Shown here piece by piece: positions 52,262 through 63,428 of a stretch of DNA of 64,000 nucleotides. A program made the position numbers and the translations under genes. Below the pieces are notes generated by a model. The model made no database searches, had not been told where the DNA came from, and was given only the letters and a program-made list of their open reading frames with translations. Source of the stretch: Chaetoceros tenuissimus (lineage: Eukaryota; Bacillariophyta; Thalassiosirophyceae; Chaetocerotales; Chaetocerotaceae). Within the stretch, counting starts at the first letter, position 1; each line of letters opens with the position of its first letter. The stretch is taken from the NCBI GenBank assembly GCA_021927905.1, contig BLLK01000069.1, positions 1,612,001 through 1,676,000 on the forward strand. Reading direction: 5' to 3'.

Positions 52262-53713
52262 ATGGCGGAAGAAGCTAGGAATCTGACCGAAGACCAATCC
52301 AAAACTTTGAAAGATAGCTTATCTAAAATTATTGGCGATGGATCTTCGGAAGATGCAGAAGATATCATCGATTACATTATTGCAATGGTTGGTAATGGAA
52401 AAGACGTGGCATATATCGTCAAAGAATTAACTGATATGGAGTTCGAATTGTGTAATGCTGAAGCATGTGTTTCCGTGGGGAAATGTCTTGAGGGGTTTTT
52501 CGGTTCCCTCGATGGCAGCACGAATGATGATGCTCCTACGCCAGAAACTGATGGTAACGAAGCAAACGAAGATGCTAATGGGGATGGAAAGATGGTGACT
52601 TCCTTTAAAAAGACTACCAAAGATAATGCACTGACAATGTCTGGTGCGCTTGGATCGAAGAGCAAAAAGAATGCACTCACAATGTCTGGTGCTTTAGGAT
52701 CTACCAGAAAAGGAGAAAAGAAACCTCCAAAGGAAAAGAATACCAAAGATTCTCAAAAAAAGGACGGGGATAAGAGAAATCGTGATGGAAGAGGAGGAGG
52801 TAGAAACAATGATCGTAACAATAGAGATACTGGTAGAGGAGGAAGATCGATAGCCTCTGAAGCGTTTAAGAGATTGGCAGAACAGAACGAGAGAGATAAT
52901 CGAGGTCGAGGCAGAGGAAGAAATGACCGCGGGGACCGTGGACGCGGCAGAGATAGAGATTTTGGAAGAGGTGGTAGAGGAAGAGATTCTGGGAGGGGAG
53001 GCAGAGGAAGAGATTCTGGAAGAGGAGGTAGAGGCGATATGGGCCGAAGTGGACGAGGAAGGGATTCTGGAAGAGGAAGAGGTCAAAACAACAAAAGAAT
53101 GTTTGATGATCAAAATGGGGGCCGTGCAGGTTTCAGTGGAGGAAGAGGTAATCAGAATAAAAGAGCTAGAATGGAGAATAATAATCAGCAGCAATCCAAT
53201 CAAGATGATTACTACAATCAAGCAGAATATGATCAGAATGCTTATGATCAAAGTTACGAAGGATATGGATATAATGATTGGGGATACGAGGGATATTATT
53301 ATCAAGAATCTTACTATGACCCTAACTACTACTATAATCAAGGACGAGGCAGAGGGCGTGGAAGAGGTCGCGGCGGTAGAGGGCGCGGTCGTGGTGCAGA
53401 TAGTACTGCTGCCACAACTACTGCAAAAACTGATGATAACGCTAACAATGGGGAAGCAACTACTGATCCATCCACAATAGCAGCGGCTGAAGCAAGTCCT
53501 TCACCACTTGTTGCTGCAGAATTTTCGACAAAGCTATCATATAGTGGAAGAGGGAGAGGAAGGGGTCGAGGTCGAGGAGGCCGTGGGAGATTTTCTTGGA
53601 ATCAAGCGAGAGGTAGTGGATCCATGAGTTGGAGTGCAAATAAATCCAGTAATACATGGACTGCTTCCAGTAATGATCAATCTGAAACACAAGTACAAGA
53701 AGATCAAAGTTAA
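52262..53713 (+). CDS. RGG-repeat RNA-binding protein with N-terminal PWI-like helical domain
   Basis: Single exon, 483 aa. Residues about 1-90 form a compact helical domain (LKDSLSKIIGDGSSEDAEDI, DYIIAMVGNGKDVAYIVKEL) similar to PWI-like folds at the N-termini of nuclear mRNA-binding proteins such as Nab2/ZC3H14. A linker contains two copies of NALTMSGALGS, then Lys-rich segments. Two RGG/RGRG blocks (about residues 170-290 and 360-380) frame a Tyr/Asn/Gln-rich prion-like region (about 300-360). A third GRGRGRGRGGRGR block lies near 430-445, followed by a Ser/Asn/Trp tail. It is probably an mRNP protein able to phase-separate. Arg methylation is likely. Confidence 0.82.
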   Translation: MAEEARNLTEDQSKTLKDSLSKIIGDGSSEDAEDIIDYIIAMVGNGKDVAYIVKELTDMEFELCNAEACVSVGKCLEGFFGSLDGSTNDDAPTPETDGNEANEDANGDGKMVTSFKKTTKDNALTMSGALGSKSKKNALTMSGALGSTRKGEKKPPKEKNTKDSQKKDGDKRNRDGRGGGRNNDRNNRDTGRGGRSIASEAFKRLAEQNERDNRGRGRGRNDRGDRGRGRDRDFGRGGRGRDSGRGGRGRDSGRGGRGDMGRSGRGRDSGRGRGQNNKRMFDDQNGGRAGFSGGRGNQNKRARMENNNQQQSNQDDYYNQAEYDQNAYDQSYEGYGYNDWGYEGYYYQESYYDPNYYYNQGRGRGRGRGRGGRGRGRGADSTAATTTAKTDDNANNGEATTDPSTIAAAEASPSPLVAAEFSTKLSYSGRGRGRGRGRGGRGRFSWNQARGSGSMSWSANKSSNTWTASSNDQSETQVQEDQS

Positions 53714-53785
53714 TGCGACTACACATGCTTTCATCCGAATTGAATAAGCTAAAAGAATAACATTTCTCCTTTAATTTTTCTTGAT

Positions 53786-54289
53786 TTACTCTTCTTCCTC
53801 CTCCTGTTCTGCCATTACTTTGATGGCATTTTCTATACTATCCCAAACTCTATCTAGATCCCCTTCTGATACAATATTCTGAAATATCCTTGGCGTAATT
53901 TCATTAGGTTCCATACCTTCTAAGCCAACATATCCCTCGTAATCTTCATGTTCAACGCCAATACATGGTCCAAATTTGCAGCATCCCATGCATGGTGCTT
54001 CATCAATTTCAATCATTGGAAGATTTTGTTCGTTCTTCCTCTCAAAAATTCCTGAAAAAAGGGCATATTCTTCGAGACCAAAAGATTTGCTCCTTTTCTC
54101 ACAAGATGTCGATGAGCATATCTTCACCTTGAATTGTTTCGCAATGTTTGGATCCAACGCCGATTGTAGAGTTTCACTATTATCTCTTTCATGACTATTC
54201 AAACGTGACGAGAAATGTCTACTACTCGTACATGTAAAGGCATCGGCTGAAGTTACAAAAAGCGTTGCAATAAAATATAGTGAGTACAT
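53786..54289 (-). CDS. Thioredoxin-like [2Fe-2S] protein, plastid-targeted
   Basis: Single exon, 167 aa. The signal peptide ends LFVTSADA|FTCTSS, the plastid-import pattern. The mature domain has VKICSSTSCEKRS and APCMGCCKFGPCIGV, fitting the thioredoxin-like ferredoxin fold, where two cysteines from each loop bind a [2Fe-2S] cluster (C-x4-C plus C-x3-C). The C-terminus is helical and ends in seven acidic residues (EQEEEEE). Related domains occur in the NuoE/24-kDa subunit and in free ferredoxins. A plastid redox role is inference. Confidence 0.8.
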   Translation of the reverse strand: MYSLYFIATLFVTSADAFTCTSSRHFSSRLNSHERDNSETLQSALDPNIAKQFKVKICSSTSCEKRSKSFGLEEYALFSGIFERKNEQNLPMIEIDEAPCMGCCKFGPCIGVEHEDYEGYVGLEGMEPNEITPRIFQNIVSEGDLDRVWDSIENAIKVMAEQEEEEE

Positions 54290-55645
54290 TGTAGATTCAC
54301 AGTAGGTATGTTCCTGATCTGCTTATGCGGACTACTTCATCAATAAGAAGCAGCAGTGTGAAAAAGAAAATCTACCTACAGCGAAACACAATGATGGTAC
54401 AATGTGGAAAAATGGGACGTCATACCGTCGTAACTAAGTAGGTATCATAAATCTACCACGTCAACAATTAAATTAGAAACATTGAAACATTAAGGTAGAC
54501 CTACATTAGCTTTTTCTGACTTCCAAGAACGATTGAAAAGTCGTATATGTATTCATCGTCAGAAATCAAAATTATCTGGTGAAGTTGAACAGGAATTCTG
54601 CAGTCTATGAAGAGAGATAGACTTTTGTAATTCATATCGATATCTTCGTCTACTCAGACTTTATTCTTGGAACAGAAATTGGCCTTGATTGGATCACTTT
54701 CGACAGAAAAGTACGAGAAAACATTTTGTTTGTCAAACAATCGATTCGATTGGATTCTACATCTTCATAATACCAACGCTGCGATAAGAACTGTGCCCAT
54801 AACTCCAAAAGAAGCAAATCTAGTACTACTTATTGCTAATAGCTTGCTACCTAAACTAGCGTCCTCTTCTCTCTTCTCTTCTCTTCTTTTCTTTTCTTTT
54901 TCTTTTCTCCTCCATAATCCATAATGCCAAAAGAAACAATTCACAACACAACACCTCCTCCAGCTACTAGTTTACTACTATCTGTACATGCAATCTAGCA
55001 AGTTACGAGTAGAGATAGAACTGGTGATTTGTAAAGTGTCTTTTGGGAAGAGAACCGGTATTATATTAAAAGCAACATGAAATCGGATGAATGGACCCTC
55101 GCAGTTCCTCAAACAGTGTTGCCCACCTTCTTTGAGTGGATCTCGAGTAGAACCACAACGATGTAAATGTCGCTCTTCTTCATCTTCCGTTGGCTTCAAC
55201 TTTAGTTTGGAAATTCAAGATATCATTGTCTATCATGGTGTGTTATGAGTGAAGAGGAGAAAGCGATACTTCGATGCATCATGTCATTATCAGTTGTCAG
55301 CAGCATCATCATCATCGTGCATAAGTTGATCGACTAGCTAGATATTGCCGATAGCTAGCTACTGTAAAGATGAGACTAAAACAATTTGAAATTCGAAAAT
55401 GATTCCGAGAGAATACTTTCCGCAACACTCCTTTTCAAAGATCATTGCCTTTCTCTCTGAGAAATAAAAATCTCTCTCTGAAAAGCACTTTGATTGTACA
55501 CCGCTACCAACTCTCTGTCTACTGCAGTGACGTTTTAGAGAAGGAGTTTGAAATCAGAGTAAGTCATTTGTTTAGTATGAATCGATTCGATTGAATCTAC
55601 TCTCATTAGCATTTCTTCCTTTTCAGACCATCAGTTTAAGCAGAA
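54290..55645. other. Long intergenic region (1.36 kb)
   Basis: No supported gene. It contains a CTTCT/CTTTT microsatellite-like pyrimidine tract at about 54862-54910, and TAGCTAG/ATAGCTAGCTA words at about 55330-55365 with local palindromes. Open frames (54667-54924 plus, 54978-55199 minus) look random. It must hold upstream elements of the 55646 gene and of the ferredoxin-like gene. Confidence 0.45.
54862..54910. repeat. Polypyrimidine microsatellite (CTTCT/CTTTT)
   Basis: About 48 bases of almost pure C/T in imperfect TCTTC and TTTTC units. Simple repeat, no coding content. Confidence 0.7.
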
Positions 55646-58270
55646 ATGAGTCGCAACTTTCAAAGCCACAGCAGACAGGATAACTTTCCACGCGTCATTG
55701 ACGAATTGTTGCCGTCTTTTGTAAATATGCGTTTACTGGAAGATCTTGAGACATCACACGACTTCCGATACTTGCTCAGCCAAATCAAAAAGGATGGTGG
55801 TAGTACAATGGAAGCTCTTGAAGGTAAGTTTAATAAGTATATCAATATCTTGTTTCTATCACTCTCTAAAGCAATCATCAGCCGTATTTCAAAAGGTGAA
55901 TAGACCAATGAGATATGGAGATGCTATCAAGCTAGCAATTAACTGTTTGAAAGACTACCGAATGAGCCTTTACAACACGAGATTTCATATTGCGGATGAA
56001 GACATTGTAGAGCAAGGGGAATTTATTGAAAGAGATGGAGTCTCTCTTCAAAAGTTGACACCATACCAGCTCCAATTAAGTGTCCAAGGAAAACAAGAAA
56101 TGTTGGATCGTCGCAAGCAAGAGATTGTAGCGTTACGTGAACAGTTTGACGAGGCGCAAAAGAAGCATGCAGCAGAACTGGAGCAAGTAAAAACAGCTTT
56201 AGCCAAGGCTGAAAAGGATGTATCCATAGCTAATAACGGAAAGAAACAGTTACGTGAGCAAAACAGTGAACTCAAGAGACAATTGGATGAAAAACTAGAA
56301 GACACAAAAAAGCAAAAGAGAGAGACAGACGTGGATGCTCGCCCAGTAGTGAGTATGACTATGTTTCACTGATATCATTTCCTTGCATGATCTCAATTAT
56401 CTTTTTATTACTTTTACATTAGTCCCCTACTCCACCGACTCAAAATGCTTCAAGTCTAACTCGGCATTCGGATCCTTTGGAAAAAGTCAAATCTTTCCTT
56501 CGCCGACAAAACAGAGATCTCAAGGCTTCTCCAACGAATGCATTCAAGCATCTCGATCCATCTGAGAGAAAGAAGCAGCCCAAAGTCCATATGATGACAA
56601 TAGAAGGGAAGGAATGCGAAACCTATGCAGCGATTGAAGAGTCTTTAACGTCGAGGGATGGAACTCTGAAAGGAGCCTCTTCTTTACTTCTCTCGGAGGC
56701 AACAATTGCAAACATGAACAAGACCGCTGAAACAATTGGAGTCATAACCCCACCAATCGGAGGAACAGCGCCACAACTTGAAGAAGTTTCTGAAATGGTG
56801 GTTTTAGATCTCAAATATGGAAATTTCGCCTGCCCTGAAGGTACCATGGTTGAGAGATGTCTACGCACTTGTAGTAAAGATATTTCAAAGCATATTGGAC
56901 TTCGCAAAAATGAAGCGGGTATTGCTATATTTGACAGGATCCCTCAACTTTTGTACTATAAGTTTCTGAATGAAGATGAAGAGATGCGCAAAGAAATCAA
57001 CAAGTTGACTTCCGAGCAAAAGGCAGATCCAGAATTTGTACGTTTATTTGCGGAGAACAGCGAGTTGATTGCCACTACCCAGTTGGATGCAATATATTTA
57101 CTTGAGAATGTACACAAACCAATGCTGATAGGACTGCAAGAAAGAGGTGTCAAACTTGGAAACTTGCATAACTTTTTCACTGAAAAGTCGGATCGTTTTG
57201 GCGTTGACAGTGCAATTTTTATCACAATGCTCGAAGAAGTTCTTGGCCATGAACCATGTGTTGTGAAGACAAAACATTTGACACATGGATTGAGAGCGAA
57301 AACAGTTGATGTCAATTATTTGTCTACAATCATAGAAGCAATCAAGGCTTCGTTTCACTTCGTGGCAGAGGCAACTGACGTGGAATATTCAAGAGAAGAA
57401 GGTGAAAAGTATTTGAATACGGGAGTAGCAATGAGGGTAATTGATCAGCTATTAAGCTGCCTTCATATTCAACGCGAGGCACGTGACGGAGAGTATAACT
57501 ATATCACTGGTCAACGCAGTAAGGGCACCATGGAGAGGAATGCCAATAGCATGGGCATGACTTTGAAACAGTTTCGCAGTCAAAATGCCAAAAAGGGTCA
57601 TGGTACTAGGGAAGTAACTGCTCGAGGTTTGGGTATGTCTGTGGAAGAGTTCAACAAGCAATCTGCCAAAAAGGGTGCCAAAAAGGGTCTTGCTAAACGG
57701 TCTGTCACGGTCAAGGCAAAGACCGATAAACAACCACTCTCTTATTGTTATCCTGACGGTGAAGTTCATACTACCACACATGGAAACTTCTGTGAGTTGA
57801 TTGCGACGAATCATGGCTCTAAATTCATTCCCAAAAATGAGAAAGAAGTTGACAAGAAATGGATCAGAGAAAGAGTTCGAAAGAGCAAAGCCGACTCTTG
57901 TTTCTGGCCGGTTTGTGAAGATGGTCCTGTAATTGCAAACAGTGAAGACGCGTGTTGGCAGAAATTTGTGGAAGTATTTGCTACTGGCGACCAGCGAATT
58001 GCTAATACCGATAAACAACCACTCTCTTATTGTTACGATAATGGCATAGTCCATAAAACCACACATGCAGAGTTCTGTGCATTGATTGCGAAGAACCACG
58101 GCGATGAATTCTTGGACAAAGGGAAAGTCAACAAGAAATGGATCAGAGAAAGAGTTCAAAATAGAAAAGGACCAACCACATTCAAGCGGGTATGTAATAA
58201 AGGTCCTGTAGTTGCAACCGATGATGATATTTGTTCAAAGAAACATCAACATCTTTCCAGAAAGAAGTAA
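55646..58270 (+). CDS. Large protein with coiled coil and duplicated C-terminal module (TDKQPLSYCY type)
   Basis: Three exons (55646-55823, 55882-56348, 56423-58270), all joins in phase; 830 aa. The N-terminal helical part (PRVIDELLPSFVNMRLLEDL, PMRYGDAIKLAINCLKDYRM) is followed by coiled coil (about residues 130-210). A 400-residue alpha-helical middle domain of unknown type has RLFAENSELIATTQLDAIYL. A repeat (MGMTLKQFRSQNAKKG, LGMSVEEFNKQSAKKG) precedes a duplicated module of about 75 residues: TDKQPLSYCYPDGEVHTTTH...KKWIRERVRKSK and TDKQPLSYCYDNGIVHKTTH...KKWIRERVQNRK, each ending with CxxGPVxA. Basic, Trp/Arg-containing helices suggest nucleic-acid or protein binding. Not recognised. Confidence 0.8.
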
Positions 58271-58450
58271 GCTGAAGAAAAGTTGAGTAATGTTTTGTAC
58301 TTTATTGTCCAAATCTAGTACATCAGTTTGTAGTTTACACAAATCATGACAATTGCGAAACTTTGAAGCAAGCAAAGAATGAAAGCGACAGTTCTAACTA
58401 CTGGGTAGTTGCATAGATCGTATATAATTATATAATAATTGATTCATACT

Positions 58451-58849
58451 CTACGAAACTGGCCATAGAGAAATATTAGATGCCTCGAATTCTAATTTAC
58501 TCGAGCAACAGAAAGTCTTTCTCTCATCTACGCTGTCATCATTAAGAAAAGTAGTCACTTCTTCATCTACACATTCGCTGGCACCACATTTTCGATACAC
58601 ACATTTACCTTCCTTCACATCCCATTCATCGAAAGGATGAATAATTGATTTCCCACAATTTTGACGAGAAGATGTTGTTATTTGTTTCACGCAGGAGTTT
58701 GTATCTCTTGGGCAGACGATCCCATTTTCTAAAGGTGAGGATGTAGCATAGCATTGAAGTGCATCCTTTGGATAATTATTTGCCCCGGCCCTTTCGATTA
58801 AAAAAATGATGAATAGTGCAAAGAAATACGCAAGTAAAGTTGGCATCAT
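58451..58849 (-). CDS. Secreted cysteine-rich protein (three-finger-like)
   Basis: 132 aa; signal peptide (PTLLAYFFALFIIFLIERAGA). The mature part has nine cysteines in a pattern LQCY..., IVCPRD, SCVKQ, NCGKS, KCVYRKC, ECVDEE and FCCSSKL, reminiscent of Ly-6/uPAR-type domains, where a Cys-Cys pair near the end closes the fold. The C-terminal Asn expected after CC in that family is not evident, so the assignment is loose. No GPI signal is obvious. Extracellular or wall protein; ligand unknown. Confidence 0.6.
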   Translation of the reverse strand: MMPTLLAYFFALFIIFLIERAGANNYPKDALQCYATSSPLENGIVCPRDTNSCVKQITTSSRQNCGKSIIHPFDEWDVKEGKCVYRKCGASECVDEEVTTFLNDDSVDERKTFCCSSKLEFEASNISLWPVS

Positions 58850-59215
58850 TGTTTTCTTTCCATGCAGTACACTGACGAAAAAAAGGAAATTTGAAAAAGA
58901 ATATTATGTCTATTTACCTACTACCAATTTGATTTCAAAAAAGGAAGATTTTAGCTTACATTCCAAAAAAGTAGTGAATTAGAGAGTAATACGCACAACG
59001 CTGACTACTGACTACGAGATATTCCGCATGTGGTACGAGCTATTGTGTTCCCTCCTCCTTCAAAAGCACGATGAGAAGTGTTGTTGTTCCTACAAGTACG
59101 ATTGAGGTATCATCCCTTAATCTGTAGATTGAATGTTTACAGTAATTACAAATAAGTAGTTATACTAGCATACAATACGAAATCAGAAACGAACCTATGC
59201 AATAATATAGCTATC
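58850..59215. promoter_or_regulatory. Divergent upstream region (366 bp)
   Basis: Between the cysteine-rich secreted protein and the F-box-like gene. Rich in AT words; no gene. Confidence 0.35.
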
Positions 59216-60793
59216 ATGGAAAAAGCTGGAAAGAGAAAATTACACCACATTTCATCTTCTAACGACGGAAGGAAAAACAAGTTGCTAGTGGAACATGACT
59301 CAAACATACACTTGTGTCAGCCATCAACAGCAATCCTCAACGGGACAACTTCTACAGAGATTCAAATTTGTCAAATGGGTTCAAAGTGCTCGTCTTCATC
59401 TACACTTGCCTCTGCAATCGTAGAGGACAATGATGGTGTTGTAGAAAATGAACTAGCTTCTATCAGGAGGAATACTACTCTCACTGACTTGTGCAGTGAT
59501 ACTTTAGTCCACATCATACAGTTTTGTCTAGGCAATGATCTAGAGTACATTATTCAAAGTCAGGACTTTCAAAACTTGACTCTGACTTCAAAGTTTTTTC
59601 ACGAGGCAATATATAACTTTGCAAGAAGCACACCGTTGAAAGTGCCTGGTCACCTCAAGTCGCATCAAATCTCATTCTTGTGTCAGAAAAGAATGAAGAT
59701 TGGTGAATTCAAGTTTTATACACTTTCCCCTTTGGACATGTTTGTATTTCTTCACATCATGAATACTTGCGATATATCAGATTTAAAACGCCTCTCATTG
59801 AAGACCTATGTGCACGATGATATCCAATCTCAAAACGGAGGAAATTCAATATTGGATGCTCGAACCATTGGAGTGAATGAAGAGGACATCAATAAGAAGC
59901 AAATGAGCAGCATCGAATTTCAAAAGCAAGTCGCCGCTGTAATCTCTAGGTCGTCGAAATGTTTTCATTCATTAGAGCTGGAGTTTCAAACAGGAGATTT
60001 GTACTCACCTCTTCTTTCAAATTTTGCAAACTCTTTGCAATATTTACTATTGTACAGTGCAAATGAAGAACCAGTGGATGATGAAGATACGCATATTGCA
60101 GAAATGGCAAGAAGTCTATCATCCATGGAAAAGTTGAAAACTCTGGTAATGATTTGTTGTAGGAATATTGACACCCTCAATGTTCCAAATGTGGAACATC
60201 TCAAACTTCATTGTTATACAACAACCAAACATATCAATTGCCCAAAACTGAAGACGCTCGAAATAAATTTGATTCCGGAAAAATGTGGCACTGACGTGTT
60301 AAAAGAATGTCCATCCTATGCAAAGATTGAAGACCTCATCATCTGCATCGTCGACGATGAGAGCATTGTTAGATCTAGCAACTGCGAAGAATTCTTTCAA
60401 GAATTGAGCTCAGCCATAAGTGCCATGCCATCCCTCAAGAAACTTACACTCCGTACAAAACTTCAGTCAACATTGAAAGTTAAATCACTCTCTCTGGTAG
60501 ATCTAGACATCACAGAGGCTTCTTTTGTAAGGATTGCAGAACTAAAATGTCCGTCCCTATCGAACGTTTTGGTTGAATGTAGTGTTTTACCGGACCAAGT
60601 TCATAATGCTACGTCGAACATATTACCATGCTATCAATTTAATGATCAAGAGTTTGCACCAATGCTTCATAGTGAGAGCCTAAAAGCACTGAATTCAATT
60701 GTCATTTATACAGGCAACCGCCAGTCTTCTCTCCTCCAAGTCCCACCCTTGTCCAAAGTCACTGTGCAAGGAATCAATGTTCCGATACTATGA
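59216..60793 (+). CDS. F-box-like / leucine-rich-repeat protein
   Basis: Single exon, 525 aa. After a Ser-rich head of about 85 residues, a likely F-box starts at about residue 90 (LCSDTLVHIIQFCLGNDL, LTLTSKFFHEAIYNFA). The rest is leucine-rich with irregular LRR-type steps: SDLKRLSLKTYV, SLQYLLLYSA, MEKLKTLVMICC, VEHLKLHCY, CPKLKTLEINL, MPSLKKLTL, SLSLVDLDIT. If it is an F-box protein, it would recruit substrates to an SCF ubiquitin ligase through the repeats. Many diatom genes of this type are expanded and lineage-specific. Confidence 0.65.
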   Translation: MEKAGKRKLHHISSSNDGRKNKLLVEHDSNIHLCQPSTAILNGTTSTEIQICQMGSKCSSSSTLASAIVEDNDGVVENELASIRRNTTLTDLCSDTLVHIIQFCLGNDLEYIIQSQDFQNLTLTSKFFHEAIYNFARSTPLKVPGHLKSHQISFLCQKRMKIGEFKFYTLSPLDMFVFLHIMNTCDISDLKRLSLKTYVHDDIQSQNGGNSILDARTIGVNEEDINKKQMSSIEFQKQVAAVISRSSKCFHSLELEFQTGDLYSPLLSNFANSLQYLLLYSANEEPVDDEDTHIAEMARSLSSMEKLKTLVMICCRNIDTLNVPNVEHLKLHCYTTTKHINCPKLKTLEINLIPEKCGTDVLKECPSYAKIEDLIICIVDDESIVRSSNCEEFFQELSSAISAMPSLKKLTLRTKLQSTLKVKSLSLVDLDITEASFVRIAELKCPSLSNVLVECSVLPDQVHNATSNILPCYQFNDQEFAPMLHSESLKALNSIVIYTGNRQSSLLQVPPLSKVTVQGINVPIL

Positions 60794-61042
60794 CCTATTT
60801 AAAGTCTATATCTGGGGTTATATGTTTGTTAAAATACACTAACTTTTATCTATGATTGAAAAGATTAAAAAATGACAGTGTAACAAAGTCTTCAGCATTC
60901 TTCTATATCGTAGTAAAAATAGGTTTTGAGCAGTTTGAATCTCATCCGAGAAATTCAACATTAACTTTTGAATTCAATCAATAGAAAACACTTTGATATG
61001 GAAAGCATCAACCTTTAAATTAGTTCTAAAGAGCAATAACCA

Positions 61043-63428
61043 ATGCTTTCGGAAGATAGGATGGAGAGTGGGGAGTCGAATGAGGTGATGAAACCGAAAC
61101 GAGCGAGCAAGTTGTCTCTGAAAAAGAGAAACAAAAAAGAGCGCAAGCTGGATGATGGAAATGAAGATAGCAAAAAGGAAAGAAAACGAAGGCGGACAAG
61201 GGACTTACCAATACCCAGCTTCTCGCCATTAGATGATCAATGCTGTCCTTTTGAGTTTAACGATGATGATTGTAATCACAGCAATATGTCTGATAAGAAG
61301 AGGACGGTGAAATCGCAGTTAAAGAAGAATAGTAAAATGCAGCATGTTACAAAAGCAAACAATAAAAGTGTCGATGAAGAAAGAATAAAACATGACAAGG
61401 ACGGAAGTCAAGCTAAATCTGTACAAGAGTTAGATAGCCCTGATGCTGGTTTGTCTTTGACCATAAAGCCTACACCTATCAAAAGTGAAGGAATGAACAC
61501 TAGTGACTACAGTGATGCATCGACGAACGAAGGTAGTCAATGCAGAGATCCTATCATAATTCAAAGTGCAAAAGAGAATGAGTCAACAAATGAAGCTTAT
61601 GACGACTCCACTGTGACATCTCTGGATCAAGCTACTATGCAGGATAGTGAGCACCACAAAAACTTGAAAAAGAATGATGTAGTCACAAGAAAGGGCCGAA
61701 GACAGCCTCTATCGCCAGTAAAGAACAAAGTAGATGTAAAGGAAGAAAATTTGCAGGTGTGTAAAGAGTCAGATGAGATTGAAATTTTGGAAGGAAATCA
61801 AATACCTGCAAAGAAAGATACTCCTATTCAACTTCAGGAAGCGTACACAAAGAAGGATTTGTCGAGGTCAAATTCTAAACAACAGTCTCTATCAGCTTTT
61901 ATAAAACCAAAAGTAGATCCAAAAAGTGGTGCCCTCTGTTATGACTTGAACTCGCCAAGTATGAAAGATTTCAATGTGTCTCATGCAAAATTTCTTGCGG
62001 ATAACGAAACAATGCGGAAGCAAATGCATGATAAACTACTTCAAGAATCAAAGAACAATTTGAAGCCAAAAAAGAATAGCAAGTCAAAAGTAAAGTCCAA
62101 AAAGTGTGGACTTTGCCAAACATGTTCATGCAATCGAGGCGCTTCTCTGCAAGCTCTAGAAGATTCAGCTGTAAATGATAATCAAAACCCACTACAGATG
62201 TTAGCTGACACAGAGGCAGGCAAGGAGAGAGCTTTGATCAATAGATTGGCCAGATTGGAAAAAAGCGCTTCATGGTTTGATTCATTGTGCACCAAAGTGA
62301 GTAGAGAGTTGACTCGTCATCGCAACAAGATAAAAGCGAAAATGCAAACCACGGACTTGAAAAATGCCCCAAAGTTTCTTCGAGACGTCGATATGGATGA
62401 GGACACCAACTTCTCAGCATCGCCTTTCTCGGCGTCACATGTATGCAATGCAGTACAGAAAACGTTTGTCTTTCGAAAAAGTAAGTATCTGAAGTTGAAA
62501 AATATATTTTCCATCTACAAATTATGCTGACAATCTTGCACCAAACGAAATCATAGAAGCGCAACCTACGCTGACTCAGATGTTGGAAGACAAGCCCGAA
62601 CCTAACAAATCTGAATCCAACTTTGAGCAGAAGCTTGATCTAGACCGGAAACTTGAAGTAATAATAGAGGAAGGAGAAGAAGAACAAGAAGATAACGACG
62701 ATGAGCAAAACCTGTGCCATGAATCTGAAACAAAGGATTATATTGGTAAAGATCTATTTGAAGAAAATACAAAATTTAATGCAGTTGAAGCCCAAGCTCC
62801 TGTTGAAAACACTTACGTTGAAAGTGATATAGTTGATCACTCCGTGTCCGCATTAAAAGGAAAAATTAGAGGTCTATGGGATGTATCTCGAATGGATGAA
62901 AAAAAGTTCAACGAATCAGGCCTCAAGGAACCATTTCAAGTCCAAGTAACAAGTCCTAGTCGCAATCAATCCGATGCAGCAGAAGATTGTGGACTCTTAG
63001 AACTCATGCAAGTTTTTGAGGATGTTGATGAAGCTTTTGCTGAAACTGATGATATCTCTGGGCATCATGAAGGTACCCACGGATACAATGAATCAATCAC
63101 TACAATGTCACAATTAAGCCCAAATGCAAAACAGAGGTATTCCTCTATCAAAGTCAAGGTTGAAACTGATGCAGTGAAAATAGAGACTTTACAAAGGGAA
63201 TGCCCAGATTGGGAAGAAAATATGCGATTTGCGTTGAACCAAAGTCCGGAAGAAGTGAGTGTTGCTCTTGCCAATGTCCGTATGAAACGCGAACGAGGTA
63301 GAAAAGCTATGGAAATACTTCAAAAGCAAGATTCGGTGATGGAGGTGTTCGAACTTGCTCTCCAGACCTCATTGGATCGTCGTTATGAAGATCAAGGTTC
63401 TTCTTCCAATCATCTTGAAGAGGAATGA
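61043..63428 (+). CDS. Large basic/acidic nuclear-type protein with CxxCxxCxC motif
   Basis: Two exons (61043-62480, 62557-63428), 76-bp intron; the join gives FRK-K-AQPTLTQMLED. 769 aa. The N-terminus is very basic (KRASKLSLKKRNKKERK, KKERKRRRTRDLP, likely NLS). A long charged, disordered part follows. A small motif, KKCGLCQTCSCNRG, resembles a compact metal-binding knuckle; the helix RALINRLARLEKSASWFDSL follows, then LTRHRNKIKA. After an acidic linker, the C-terminus has CPDWEENMRFALNQSPEEVS and VALANVRMKRERGRKAMEIL, which read as conserved helices. Not recognised; chromatin or DNA-repair association is a guess from composition. Confidence 0.72.

Noticed and set aside
52694-53341. 215-codon antisense frame inside the RGG gene
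   Set aside because: It is the complement of glycine/arginine-rich codons (giving Ile/Ser/Val runs) and therefore a shadow.
54667-54924. Open frame in the 1.36-kb gap, ending in a Ser/Leu/Phe run
   Set aside because: The C-terminal part is a translation of the CTTCT microsatellite; no support as a gene.
55320-55365. TAGCTAG-rich palindromic patch as a possible replication or regulatory site
   Set aside because: Too short and simple to support a specific element.
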